A DNA stretch of 64,000 nt from positions 62,001 through 126,000 of the forward strand of contig NZ_FZOB01000004.1 of the NCBI RefSeq assembly GCF_900188395.1, in the 5' to 3' direction. The notes beneath the pieces are model-generated. The model was given only the letters and a program-made list of their open reading frames with translations, was not told the origin of the DNA and made no database searches. This DNA comes from Desulfurobacterium atlanticum. Its GTDB lineage: Bacteria; Aquificota; Aquificia; Desulfurobacteriales; Desulfurobacteriaceae. This document shows, in pieces, positions 26,156-34,569 of the stretch (positions within the stretch are counted from its first letter, which is position 1; each line of letters opens with the position of its first letter). The position numbers and the translations under genes are program-made.

Positions 26156-26895
26156 TCCTCCACAGGTTTAAACCCATACTTGCGCAGAATACTTTTCTGT
26201 TTCAAGAAAAAAGAGAAAAACTTTTCAGCTTTAAAAGGATGCTCTGCACCTGAAACAACTGCAATAAAGTAAGCTATCGGTTTATGAGAGTTTTCGGGGA
26301 AAGTATAAATTTTTCTAACCTTATTTTTCGCTCTCATATAATCGGTGCGGTAAACAATCCCGGCATCAGCATTTCCCGTCATAACCCAAAAAATAACTTG
26401 ATTTACATCTTTCCCGAGAATCAACTTATCTTTCAAATCCCTCCACAAACCAAGATTTTCAAGAGCCTCCTTTGCATACCTTCCGCAGGGGGCAAACCTG
26501 TAATCCGCTATAGCAATTGCTTTCGCTTTTTTCAAATTTTTAAAAGAAAAAAGAGAGCTATCAAGTGGTGTTATAACAACAAGCTCATTTGAAGCAAACA
26601 CCTTAACATCTTTTAAAAGATTCTTACTGTTAAGAAACTTTATCCATTTAGAAGAAGCGGATATATAAACATCAACAGGAGCTCCGGCAGCTATCTGCTG
26701 TGCAAGTTTTCCAGAAGAAGTAAAGTTTTTCACTACTTTTACTCCGGTCTTTCGCTCAAACAGAAGGGATATCTCATTAACAAGCTGCTGTGTGCTTGCT
26801 GCGGCAGAAACAACTATTTCAGAAGCGAAAGCCCCTTTAAGACAAAGTAGCACGATTAAAAAAGGGAAAAACATTCTAAAAACTATTTTAAACAT
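26152..26895 (-). CDS. modA: Molybdate-binding periplasmic protein
   Basis: A 247-residue solute-binding protein with a signal peptide (about 1-24, ending GAFASE). ModA marks are VVSAAASTQQLVNEIS after the cleavage site, FTSSGKLAQQIAAGAPVDVYIS (region about 60-80) and AGIVYRTDYM. The Ser-Ala-Ala-Ser and SSGKLAQQ loops contact the oxyanion. The start overlaps nifB by 8 bp. Tungstate can also be bound by this family, which matters in a thermophile. Confidence 0.93.
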   Translation of the reverse strand: MFKIVFRMFFPFLIVLLCLKGAFASEIVVSAAASTQQLVNEISLLFERKTGVKVVKNFTSSGKLAQQIAAGAPVDVYISASSKWIKFLNSKNLLKDVKVFASNELVVITPLDSSLFSFKNLKKAKAIAIADYRFAPCGRYAKEALENLGLWRDLKDKLILGKDVNQVIFWVMTGNADAGIVYRTDYMRAKNKVRKIYTFPENSHKPIAYFIAVVSGAEHPFKAEKFFSFFLKQKSILRKYGFKPVEE

Positions 26896-28081
26896 CTCTG
26901 CACACCTCCCAGGAAAATTTCAATCCTGTAAATCTGGAAAAGTAATTTCTCTTTAAAACCTCCTCCATAACAGCTTCTCTAACACTCCCTTCCGTTTGAA
27001 CAACAGATATTCCACATTCTTTTAAAAGAGTTTCTGGAAATTTCCCTACTCTTTTTGTTATAACCACCCCACAATTTTTAAAAACTCTGAAAACATCTGT
27101 TATAACACCGAAATCATTTAGAAAAAGCTGATTATAAGTACCATTAACCTCCCTAACACCGCAAAACTTCCCGGTCAAACTATCAAAAAGAAAAACTTTT
27201 TTAAAAGAACCAAAATGGGAATCAACAGTTACCCCATCTGAAGAGGTTACAGCAATGAATCTTCCCTTAAACTCATGCTCCTTTCCAGGCACTCCAACAG
27301 CATCCGCCCTGCAACTTTTACAGTGTGTCATAATCTTAAGACCTATCTCTTTAGCTCTTTCCCTTACCTTTAAAAGCTGCCTCTTTAACGGAGGTTTTCT
27401 TACTCCCCTTTCCCAGAAAACCGTTCCTTTAACCGGTATCAGAGGAATAATATTCACATAAGAAACACCCAGCTTTTTAAGCTCTTCCAGCATTTCACAT
27501 ATATGAAAATCATTAATCCCGGGAATAAGAACGATATTCACTTTAACATTAAAACCATAAGTCAGCAGCGCTTTAAGACCATCCATCTGCGACTTAATAA
27601 TAACTTTTGCCATCTCTCCACCTTTATAAACCTTCCCATCCTTGACCACAAAAGAGTAAACTTTCTCAACTATATCTTCAGAAATACCATTTATGGTAAC
27701 GGTCACAAAACCAACACCAACAGATGAAAGCCACTTAACACTCTCTAAAAGATTTATCCCGTTTGTGCTGAGACACAGATTAACATCAGGATAAACCTGT
27801 TTTATAAGCGTAAAAGTGGCTCTTGTCTCTTTCTGATTTGCAAGTGGCTCTCCAGGACCGGCAATCCCCGCCACAGATATATTCCCCAAAATCTCTCTGT
27901 AAAAAGCAAACCTTAAAAGAGCCTCTTTAGGAGTAAGAAGTCTGCTTGTAACCCCGGGCCTTGACTCATTTAAGCAGTCATACTTTCTATTACAGAAATT
28001 ACAACCAAGATTACACTCCTTAGCAACGGGAAGATGGATACGCCCTGATTCGTGAGATTTACTAAAACATGGATGTTTCAT
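26888..28081 (-). CDS. nifB: NifB, radical-SAM FeMo-cofactor core synthase
   Basis: A 397-residue NifB. The radical-SAM cluster motif is ECNLGCNFCNRK (C-x3-C-x2-C, near residue 23), with IAGPGEPLAN for SAM binding and HCKSCRADAVG near 270 as additional K-cluster ligands. The C-terminal ~110 residues form a NifX-like domain (VTSSDGVTVDSHFG), so this is the fused form, not the short archaeal SAM-only form. NifB makes the 8Fe-9S-C NifB-co. It heads an operon with modABC under its own sigma-54 promoter. Confidence 0.95.
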   Translation of the reverse strand: MKHPCFSKSHESGRIHLPVAKECNLGCNFCNRKYDCLNESRPGVTSRLLTPKEALLRFAFYREILGNISVAGIAGPGEPLANQKETRATFTLIKQVYPDVNLCLSTNGINLLESVKWLSSVGVGFVTVTINGISEDIVEKVYSFVVKDGKVYKGGEMAKVIIKSQMDGLKALLTYGFNVKVNIVLIPGINDFHICEMLEELKKLGVSYVNIIPLIPVKGTVFWERGVRKPPLKRQLLKVRERAKEIGLKIMTHCKSCRADAVGVPGKEHEFKGRFIAVTSSDGVTVDSHFGSFKKVFLFDSLTGKFCGVREVNGTYNQLFLNDFGVITDVFRVFKNCGVVITKRVGKFPETLLKECGISVVQTEGSVREAVMEEVLKRNYFSRFTGLKFSWEVCRDV

Positions 28082-28123
28082 AACAGTCCTCCTTCTCTAA
28101 AATCACCAGTTAAATCATGTGAG

Positions 28124-28139
28124 AGCAATAACCGTGCCA
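28124..28139 (-). promoter_or_regulatory. Sigma-54 promoter of nifB-modABC
   Basis: Minus-strand TGGCAC-GGTTA-TTGCT is a perfect -24/-12 element. The predicted start lies near 28113, about 32 bases before the nifB ATG. Confidence 0.85.
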
Positions 28140-28181
28140 TTAGAAAAATCCAGGAATCCCCTTAAAAACAGACGCAGAATC

Positions 28182-28216
28182 TGTTGTTTTTATTACAAAC
28201 TGTAATACAGATGACA
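28182..28216. promoter_or_regulatory. Two TGT-N10-ACA boxes shared by divergent nifB and mop promoters
   Basis: Boxes at 28182-28197 and 28201-28216 match TGT-N10-ACA exactly and lie midway between the two divergent sigma-54 promoters, 60-110 bases upstream of each predicted start. Centre spacing is 19 bp. One NifA cluster could therefore activate both directions. Confidence 0.7.
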
Positions 28217-28266
28217 AATTGAAACAATTTAAACCTTGGTAAAACCGAAATATCCCCTTCTTCATC

Positions 28267-28282
28267 TGGCACACTTTTTGCT
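28267..28282 (+). promoter_or_regulatory. Sigma-54 promoter of mop-like/nifV/nifA
   Basis: TGGCAC-ACTTT-TTGCT matches the -24/-12 consensus exactly, with the predicted start near 28294 and the mop-like ATG at 28324. Because nifA lies in this unit, NifA would reinforce its own synthesis. Confidence 0.85.
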
Positions 28283-28323
28283 TTTTTCTTCTATTAGAAA
28301 ACTTTAAATGGAGGGCAAAAACG

Positions 28324-28602
28324 ATGAGTGTTCTGGTAAAAGATGTATCAAAATACGGCTGGGAACCTGAAACTTTTGAAAAAATTAAAAAACACCTTTT
28401 CCCGGGAATCGTTTTAGAGGTTGACAAAGGACATTTCAACTCCTCTATACTCGTAAAAATGAAAAAGCGAGGAAAGGAACTTCTCTTTTCTGGAATGGTA
28501 TCAAACAAAGTAGTTGAAAGAATGGGACTTAAAAAAGGAGATAAGGTTTATATTCTGATAGAACCTAAAACAGAATCGTTCACAATCTTCAAGAAGGACT
28601 GA
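28324..28602 (+). CDS. Mop/TOBE-like small molybdate-binding protein
   Basis: A 92-residue protein whose second half fits the Mop/TOBE fold: PGIVLEVDKGHFNSSILVKM, then VSNKVVERMGLKKGDKVYILI. Such proteins store or buffer molybdate, or sense it when fused to ModE/ModC. The N-terminal ~25 residues are not part of that fold and are unfamiliar. It is the first gene after a sigma-54 promoter and precedes nifV by 57 bp, which fits a molybdenum-buffering job during nitrogen fixation. The oxyanion-binding residues cannot be assigned with certainty. Confidence 0.65.
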   Translation: MSVLVKDVSKYGWEPETFEKIKKHLFPGIVLEVDKGHFNSSILVKMKKRGKELLFSGMVSNKVVERMGLKKGDKVYILIEPKTESFTIFKKD

Positions 28603-28659
28603 CAATATGTATAAAAAACTACAGGTTGTAATTCTTTTTGTCATCTGTGGAGAGAAACC

Positions 28660-29862
28660 ATGACAGGAAAAATAAAAATTATTGACACCACTTTAAGGGA
28701 CGGATTACAGGCTCCCGGAATATATCTCTCATTTAAACAACGTATTGAGATAGCAAAACTCCTTAAACTTGCAGGAACAACAGAGATAGAAGCTGGTATT
28801 CCGGCAGCCGGAAAAGAGGAAAGAGAATATCTTAAAGAGCTTGTTGAAACACTGCAGGACGAAAACTTCACTGTTTTAACGTGGAACAGAGGAAAAATAG
28901 AAGATATAAAACATTCCATTGACTGTGGAACCACCGCGGTTAACATCTCTTTTCCTGTATCTGACATAATGATTGAAGGAAAACTTAATAAAAACAGAAA
29001 ATGGATTGTTAACAATCTTAAAAGATGTATCGGTTTTGCGAAAAAACACAATCTGTTTGTCTCAATCGGATGTGAAGATGCAACACGGGCGGATATTCTG
29101 TTTCTAACAGAGTTTATTAAAACAGCCCAATCAGAAGGAGCTGACAGAATAAGGATAGCAGACACAACAGGATGTTCCCATCCTTCCTCTTTTAAGCAAC
29201 TTATAGAAAGGGTAAAGGTATATACCCTTTTGCCTGTTGAAGTTCATACACACAACGACTTTGGACTTGCAACAGCCAATGCAATAGCAGGTATTGAAGC
29301 GGGTGCTGAAGCGGTAAGTGTTACAATAAACGGAATAGGTGAGAGAGCGGGAAATGCTCCATTTGAAGAGGTTGTAGCCATCCTTCACTTACTCCTTAAA
29401 AAGAATACAGGGATAAATCTCAAGATGCTAAAGAGACTTTCTTCAACCGTTTCTGTGTTTACAGGAAAATCCATTCCGGAAGATAAACCGATTGTTGGAA
29501 AAAATGTTTTTACCCATAAATCGGGAATCCATATAGACGGTATTTTAAAAAAAAGCGGAAATTACGTATATATTAACCCTGAAGTTATTGGCAGAGAAAA
29601 TAGATTTTATATAGGATATTACTCAGGAATAAAAACGCTGGAGAAACTTGTAAAAAAAACAGGCATAGATTTAACGGTAGATGAAATTGAGAAACTGCAC
29701 GAACTTCTCTTTGAAACGGGAAAAAGCTTTACAATAGATGAATTAAAAAGCTTTATATTAAAACAAAAAAATCAGGGCAGGTTTAAAAATGAAAAAAGAG
29801 GAACGGCTAAATTTAATAATGAACCTTATCTACAACACTGCCAAAATGATAAATGGATATGA
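28660..29862 (+). CDS. nifV: Homocitrate synthase
   Basis: A 400-residue DRE-TIM metallolyase: IIDTTLRDGLQAPG at the N-terminus (the DRE-type loop R-D with metal Asp), HTHNDFGLATANAIAG as metal-binding histidines, and a C-terminal part with GKNVFTHKSGIHIDGI. This is the NifV type, condensing acetyl-CoA and 2-oxoglutarate to homocitrate, the organic ligand of FeMo-co. It lies between the mop-like gene and nifA. The last 24 codons overlap nifA, an unusually long overlap. Confidence 0.92.
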   Translation: MTGKIKIIDTTLRDGLQAPGIYLSFKQRIEIAKLLKLAGTTEIEAGIPAAGKEEREYLKELVETLQDENFTVLTWNRGKIEDIKHSIDCGTTAVNISFPVSDIMIEGKLNKNRKWIVNNLKRCIGFAKKHNLFVSIGCEDATRADILFLTEFIKTAQSEGADRIRIADTTGCSHPSSFKQLIERVKVYTLLPVEVHTHNDFGLATANAIAGIEAGAEAVSVTINGIGERAGNAPFEEVVAILHLLLKKNTGINLKMLKRLSSTVSVFTGKSIPEDKPIVGKNVFTHKSGIHIDGILKKSGNYVYINPEVIGRENRFYIGYYSGIKTLEKLVKKTGIDLTVDEIEKLHELLFETGKSFTIDELKSFILKQKNQGRFKNEKRGTAKFNNEPYLQHCQNDKWI

Positions 29863-31384
29863 AAATACAGATAAAGCTTTAAAAACTATTACTTTCAGAC
29901 TCGGAGCGGAAATAAACTGTGAAAGAATTTACCTTCTAATAAAGGACCCTATAAGCAATGTCCTGACAGGCCGTTACGGATTCAACATATCAGATAAAGA
30001 GCTCTCCCGCCTCTCATACTCCATAGGTGAAGGAATAATAGGCAAAACGTTTAGAACAGGATTACCATCTTTCATTCCTGACATATCAACCGAGCCGGAA
30101 TTTTTAAGAAAATTAAGAGGCGGAATAAAAGAAGAGGACAAAGGATTATCTTTTATCTGTATCCCTGTTAAACACAGAAAAAAAATTGTTGGAATTATAG
30201 GTGTTGAATTTAAAAAAGAGAACATTCCACTCACAATAAACGAACTGACCACCCTGATGAAGATGGTTTCCGACATAATAGGAGCGGCGGTTAACAAATA
30301 TGGAAAACTAAAAGCGGAAAATGAACTTCTTAAAACGGAAAACATAAGATTGAAAGCCGAACTTGAAACAAACTACCAGATAGACAATGTGGTGGCAGTA
30401 AATAAACAGATGCAGAAAATTTTAAAAGATGTAAAGAAAATTGCCCAGACCGACGTAACTGTCCTTTTAAGAGGGGAAAGCGGAACGGGGAAAGAGGTTC
30501 TTGCAAAAGCAATCCACTTTAACAGCAGAAGGAAAAATAAACCTTTCATAGCAATAAACTGTGCCGCTCTTCCTGAATCTCTCATAGAAGCTGAACTTTT
30601 CGGATATGAAAAGGGAGCTTTCACAGGTGCATCATCTCTTAAAAAAGGAAAATTTGAACTTGCAAACGGAGGAACAATCTTCCTTGATGAGATAGGAGAT
30701 ATGCCTTTTGAACTTCAGGCAAAACTTTTAAGGGTTCTTCAGGAAAAAGAAATCACCCGTCTTGGCGGCAATAAACCGATTAAAGTTGATGTCAGAATAA
30801 TAGCTGCAACAAACAGGAATCTTGAAAAAATGGTCTCTGAAGGAAAATTCAGAGAAGACTTATACTACAGACTTTCTGTAGTTTCCATATATATTCCGCC
30901 TCTGAGAGACAGGAAAGATGATATACCGGCACTTACAGAGTTTATACTTCAGAAACTTTCAGAAAGACATAAGAGGAAATTTTCCATTGCTCCTGAAACC
31001 TTCTCTCTCCTTATGAAATGCGACTGGCCCGGAAATGTTAGACAGCTTGAAAACTGCCTTGAAAGAGCTGTAATATTTTCAGACTCAAACACACTTAAAC
31101 CTGAAAACTTTCCATGTTATGAAGGAAAACCCTGTCCTCTATCATCTATTATTCCATTTGGAAGCAGAAAAACAGAAACAGGAAGAGAAGTTGAATCCGC
31201 TGTTTTAATTCAGAAAAGAAAACCTTTTGAAAAACCGTCCCCGGAAGAGGAAAAACGTTTAATAGAAGATGCTCTCAGAAAAACCGGATTCTGCCAGGCA
31301 AAAGCTGCAAGATTACTTGGTATGACTCCACGCCAGATAAACTACAGAATAAAAAAATACAATATCAAAATTCCAAAAATTTAA
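29789..31384 (+). CDS. nifA: NifA, sigma-54-dependent activator of nif genes
   Basis: A 531-residue activator: GAF domain (about 10-165), coiled linker, AAA+ domain with Walker A GESGTGKE near 230, GAFTGA loop near 276 and LDEIGDM Walker B, and a C-terminal Fis-type HTH (AKAARLLGMTPRQINYRIKK, about 502-522). Cysteines at 411, 423, 443 and 449 form C-X11-C-X19-C-X5-C between AAA+ and HTH, resembling the oxygen-sensing motif of rhizobial NifA. No nifL is present. The first ATG lies 74 bp inside nifV; another in-frame ATG occurs ten codons on. Three sigma-54 promoters nearby are its obvious targets. Confidence 0.9.
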   Translation: MKKEERLNLIMNLIYNTAKMINGYENTDKALKTITFRLGAEINCERIYLLIKDPISNVLTGRYGFNISDKELSRLSYSIGEGIIGKTFRTGLPSFIPDISTEPEFLRKLRGGIKEEDKGLSFICIPVKHRKKIVGIIGVEFKKENIPLTINELTTLMKMVSDIIGAAVNKYGKLKAENELLKTENIRLKAELETNYQIDNVVAVNKQMQKILKDVKKIAQTDVTVLLRGESGTGKEVLAKAIHFNSRRKNKPFIAINCAALPESLIEAELFGYEKGAFTGASSLKKGKFELANGGTIFLDEIGDMPFELQAKLLRVLQEKEITRLGGNKPIKVDVRIIAATNRNLEKMVSEGKFREDLYYRLSVVSIYIPPLRDRKDDIPALTEFILQKLSERHKRKFSIAPETFSLLMKCDWPGNVRQLENCLERAVIFSDSNTLKPENFPCYEGKPCPLSSIIPFGSRKTETGREVESAVLIQKRKPFEKPSPEEEKRLIEDALRKTGFCQAKAARLLGMTPRQINYRIKKYNIKIPKI

Positions 31385-31386
31385 CC

Positions 31387-31686
31387 CTACCAGTAACCAA
31401 GTATTGAACCGTTAAGCAAAACCATAAGCAGTATTCCTGCAACAAGAAATCCGGCATCAACTTTCCTTACATATCCCAATTTTTCAACAATCCAACTTCT
31501 TATTCCGTAAAGTCCGTGATAAACCATTGAAGAAACAAAAATGCAGGCTGCTACAGGAGAAGAGGGATAAATCTCATAAACAAAAACAAACGGAGTATGC
31601 ATTACAAAAAGATGAGAAACAACAAAGAAAGGAATAAGAACTGCCGTTAAAATGTGAAGAATGTAGAAAAACTTTTCAGCCCTCAT
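31387..31686 (-). CDS. Putative succinate dehydrogenase/fumarate reductase-type membrane anchor
   Basis: A 99-residue membrane protein with three hydrophobic helices (about 8-28, 43-62, 76-98). FFYILHILTAVLIP and VYHGLYGIRSWIVE resemble SdhC/FrdC-type cytochrome b anchors, where His residues bind heme and HxxxGxR marks the second helix. No flavoprotein or iron-sulfur subunit lies near, so its partner must be elsewhere. It is convergent with nifA, leaving only 2 bp between stops. An unrelated small redox membrane protein is possible. Confidence 0.5.
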   Translation of the reverse strand: MRAEKFFYILHILTAVLIPFFVVSHLFVMHTPFVFVYEIYPSSPVAACIFVSSMVYHGLYGIRSWIVEKLGYVRKVDAGFLVAGILLMVLLNGSILGYW

Positions 31687-31760
31687 AAGAGCCTCCAGTA
31701 GTTAAATATATTTTTGTTGAATTTATTTATTGTTTTATAAACTCGCAAGCTATCTGATAT

Positions 31761-31787
31761 AAAAAAAGCCGGGACTTTTCCCGGCTT
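31761..31787 (-). terminator. Rho-independent terminator of pstCAB
   Basis: On the minus strand AAGCCGGG-AAAAGT-CCCGGCTT forms an eight-pair stem followed by a run of T residues, just after the pstB stop. Confidence 0.85.
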
Positions 31788-31813
31788 ACATAGTGTATAT
31801 TCACATAAAAACT

Positions 31814-32605
31814 CTAACCAAACCTTCCTGTAATATACTCTTCAGTAAGCTTCTCATGAGGTTTAACAAACAGCTGGTCTGTTTTATTGAACTCTATAAG
31901 TTCACCAACATACATAAACGCAGTATAATCAGAAACCCTTGCCGCCTGCTGCATATTATGGGTAACTATAATTATCGTAAGCTTCCCTCTAAGATCTGCT
32001 ATAAGCTCCTCTATCTTCATGGTTGAAATTGGGTCAAGAGCTGACGTTGGTTCATCAAAAAGGAGCACTTCAGGTTCTACAGCTATGGCTCTTGCAATAC
32101 AGAGTCTCTGTTGCTGTCCACCGGATAATCCAGAAGCCGGCTGATTTAACCTATCTTTTACTTCATCCCATAAAGCAGCATCTTTTAAAGCTTTTTCTAC
32201 CCTATCAGCAAGTTCTGTCCTATTCTTTATTCCCTTAAGTCTCAATCCGTAAGCAACATTATCAAAAATACTCATAGGGAAAGCTGTTGGTTTCTGGAAA
32301 ACCATACCTATACGGCTTCTGAGCTTTATCAAATCAACATCCTTATCAAGAATATTTTTTCCCTCAAAAAGTATTTCTCCTTCATACCTATTACCTGGAT
32401 AAAGATCATGCATACGATTGAAACACCTTAAAAGTGTGGTTTTCCCACATCCGGAAGGTCCTATAAGCGCGGTTACTTTGAGCTCTGGCACATCAAACGT
32501 AATATTTTTAAGAGCTTTATGATCTCCGTAGTAAAAATTAAGATTTTTAACCTGCAATTTCGCCGGTTCTGATATTTCAACAACGTAACTCAAGGTATCC
32601 TCCAC
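31814..32605 (-). CDS. pstB: Phosphate ABC transporter ATP-binding protein
   Basis: A 263-residue ABC ATPase of the PstB type: Walker [38 protein letters not shown] as Q-loop region, [14 protein letters not shown] and [19 protein letters not shown] and the QKPTAFPMS stretch are PstB-specific. It drives high-affinity phosphate uptake with PstCA. It is the last gene of the pstCAB unit and is followed by a terminator. No phoU follows. Confidence 0.96.
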   Translation of the reverse strand: MEDTLSYVVEISEPAKLQVKNLNFYYGDHKALKNITFDVPELKVTALIGPSGCGKTTLLRCFNRMHDLYPGNRYEGEILFEGKNILDKDVDLIKLRSRIGMVFQKPTAFPMSIFDNVAYGLRLKGIKNRTELADRVEKALKDAALWDEVKDRLNQPASGLSGGQQQRLCIARAIAVEPEVLLFDEPTSALDPISTMKIEELIADLRGKLTIIIVTHNMQQAARVSDYTAFMYVGELIEFNKTDQLFVKPHEKLTEEYITGRFG

Positions 32606-32611
32606 ATTCTT

Positions 32612-33454
32612 TTATTTCTTAAACTTCCACTTAGCAAAAGCCCTTCCAAGAAGATTTAAGGATAAAACTCCGGCTGTTAAAAGAATAGCAGCCGCCCAGG
32701 CAAGCTTCTGCCAGTAATCATAGGGACTCATTGCATAATCGTACATTGTAACTGTTAAAGAAGCCATCGGCTGTGTCATATCAAAAGTTAGAAAGTTATT
32801 ATTAAAGGATGTGAAAAGAAGCGGAGCTGTTTCACCGCCAATCCTTGCAACTGCAAGAATCACTCCCGTAACGATTCCTGTCATTGCACTTTTAAAAACA
32901 ACAGAGGTTATAACTTTTGATTTTGTAGCACCAAGAGCATACGCAGCTTCTCTCAGCTCTTTCGGAACCATGTTGAGCATGTCATCTGTTGTTCTAACTA
33001 TAATTGGCAACATCATAATGGCAAGAGCAACAGAACCTGAAATTCCCATAAAATGTCCAAGAGGTTCAACCATGATAGCATAAACAAAAGTACCTATAAC
33101 AATAGAAGGCACACTCATAAGAATATCTGAAATATCCCTTGCCATATTTGCAAGCTTTGTCCCTTTACCGTATTCTGCAAGAAAGGTTCCAGCAAGAATT
33201 CCTATAGGAACTCCTATAACCACAGCAACGGAAACAATAAGAATTTGTCCGATAATTGCATGTCTTAAACCACCTGTATTATCGCTTGGTGAAGGAGGTG
33301 GTCCAACTATAGCTTCCCAGGAAAGAGAAGAAGCACCTTTATAAAGCAAGGTACCAAGTATCCATATAAGCCACAGGATACCAAAAAGAGCTGCCAGAGT
33401 AGAAAGAACCATTATTATATTATTTACAAGCTTCCTTCTTTCAAAAGCGTCCAC
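32612..33454 (-). CDS. pstA: Phosphate ABC transporter permease PstA
   Basis: A 280-residue permease with about six helices. The first helix covers residues ~12-35; GGLRHAIIGQILIV and the EAA-like loop ELREAAYALGATKSKVI (about 165-182) are PstA features. It overlaps pstC by one base and ends 6 bp before pstB. It forms the membrane channel with PstC. Confidence 0.93.
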   Translation of the reverse strand: MDAFERRKLVNNIIMVLSTLAALFGILWLIWILGTLLYKGASSLSWEAIVGPPPSPSDNTGGLRHAIIGQILIVSVAVVIGVPIGILAGTFLAEYGKGTKLANMARDISDILMSVPSIVIGTFVYAIMVEPLGHFMGISGSVALAIMMLPIIVRTTDDMLNMVPKELREAAYALGATKSKVITSVVFKSAMTGIVTGVILAVARIGGETAPLLFTSFNNNFLTFDMTQPMASLTVTMYDYAMSPYDYWQKLAWAAAILLTAGVLSLNLLGRAFAKWKFKK

Positions 33455-34392
33455 TATCTACCCCTCTCAACTTTTTTAAGAAACACAAATTTCCCGATGG
33501 CAATAATAATAAAGCTCATTATGAAAAGAATAAGGGCAAGAAGAAATAAACTTGAAAGGTAAATTTTAGTATCTGCCTCGGCAAACTCATTTGCAAGAGT
33601 AACAGTAATTGATGTTGCAGGTTCAAGAATTGAGCGGGGTATCACAGGATTATTACCCATCACAAACGTAACAGCCATCGTTTCTCCCATAGCTCTTCCG
33701 AGGGAAAGGATAATTCCACCTATCACTCCAAGTTTTGCGTAAGGAATAACAACATCCTTCATAACATCCCACCTTGTTGCACCAAGGGCATAAGCAGACT
33801 CTTTAAGTATAGGCGGAACCATATTAAAAGAATCTCTTGAAATAGCAGCAGTGAAAGGAAGAATCATAACAGCAAGAACAAGGGATGCTGTAAAAAGGCC
33901 TATCCCCGGAGTAAATCCTGCAAACAGTTCCCCTATCACAGGGATCTTTGCAACTGTTGCATGGAGAAATGGCTGAACATAGTCTCTAACTATAGGAGCA
34001 AAATAGAAAAGACCCCACATACCGTAAATAATACTTGGAATAGCTGCAAGAAGTTCTATCGCTGTTCCAATAGGAGTCCTCAAACTGTTTGGAGAAATCT
34101 CCGTAAGAAAAATAGCAATTCCTATCGCAACAGGAACGGACAAAACAATGGAAATAATGGTACTTACAATAGTACCATATATCGCCGGCAATCCCCCGAA
34201 CTCCTCAAGGGGAGGATTCCACTCTTTTGACATTATAAAATTAAAAAAGCCGAACTTATGAATAGCAGGTGCTGCTTCCTTATAAAGGGCAAATCCTATA
34301 GCAAAAAGAGAAACAACAACGATTAAAGTTGAAGCAAGCGCCAGATATTTAAAGATGAGATCTCCCATGTAAATCCTATTCTTTCCTTCCAT
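33454..34392 (-). CDS. pstC: Phosphate ABC transporter permease PstC
   Basis: A 312-residue permease: an N-terminal helix (about 15-35), the periplasmic WNPPLEEFGGLPAIYGT region typical of PstC, and the EAA loop ILKESAYALGATRWDVMKDV (about 195-214), then GRAMGETMAVTFVMGNN. It is first in the operon. The phosphate-binding protein gene pstS, normally upstream, is absent: the next gene is dnaE on the other strand. Confidence 0.94.
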   Translation of the reverse strand: MEGKNRIYMGDLIFKYLALASTLIVVVSLFAIGFALYKEAAPAIHKFGFFNFIMSKEWNPPLEEFGGLPAIYGTIVSTIISIVLSVPVAIGIAIFLTEISPNSLRTPIGTAIELLAAIPSIIYGMWGLFYFAPIVRDYVQPFLHATVAKIPVIGELFAGFTPGIGLFTASLVLAVMILPFTAAISRDSFNMVPPILKESAYALGATRWDVMKDVVIPYAKLGVIGGIILSLGRAMGETMAVTFVMGNNPVIPRSILEPATSITVTLANEFAEADTKIYLSSLFLLALILFIMSFIIIAIGKFVFLKKVERGR

Positions 34393-34446
34393 AACTCCTC
34401 TCTAAACTGCGAATTTTCCGAATATCCTTAACAATTAACACTTTTT

Positions 34447-34455
34447 AGTATACCA
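34447..34455 (-). promoter_or_regulatory. Extended -10 promoter candidate for pstCAB
   Basis: Minus-strand TGG-TATACT lies about 60 bases before the pstC ATG; no good -35 is present, which is common for promoters needing an activator such as PhoB. I could not identify a convincing Pho box. Confidence 0.35.
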
Positions 34456-34569
34456 ACTTGTATTTCTAAATTCTATGGAAATTTTGTTAAGAAAACATAC
34501 CGTTTCCTTCACACAACCACAAGAAGCTATAATTTTAATCACAAGCATAAGTTAGGGAGAGAAAACAGC

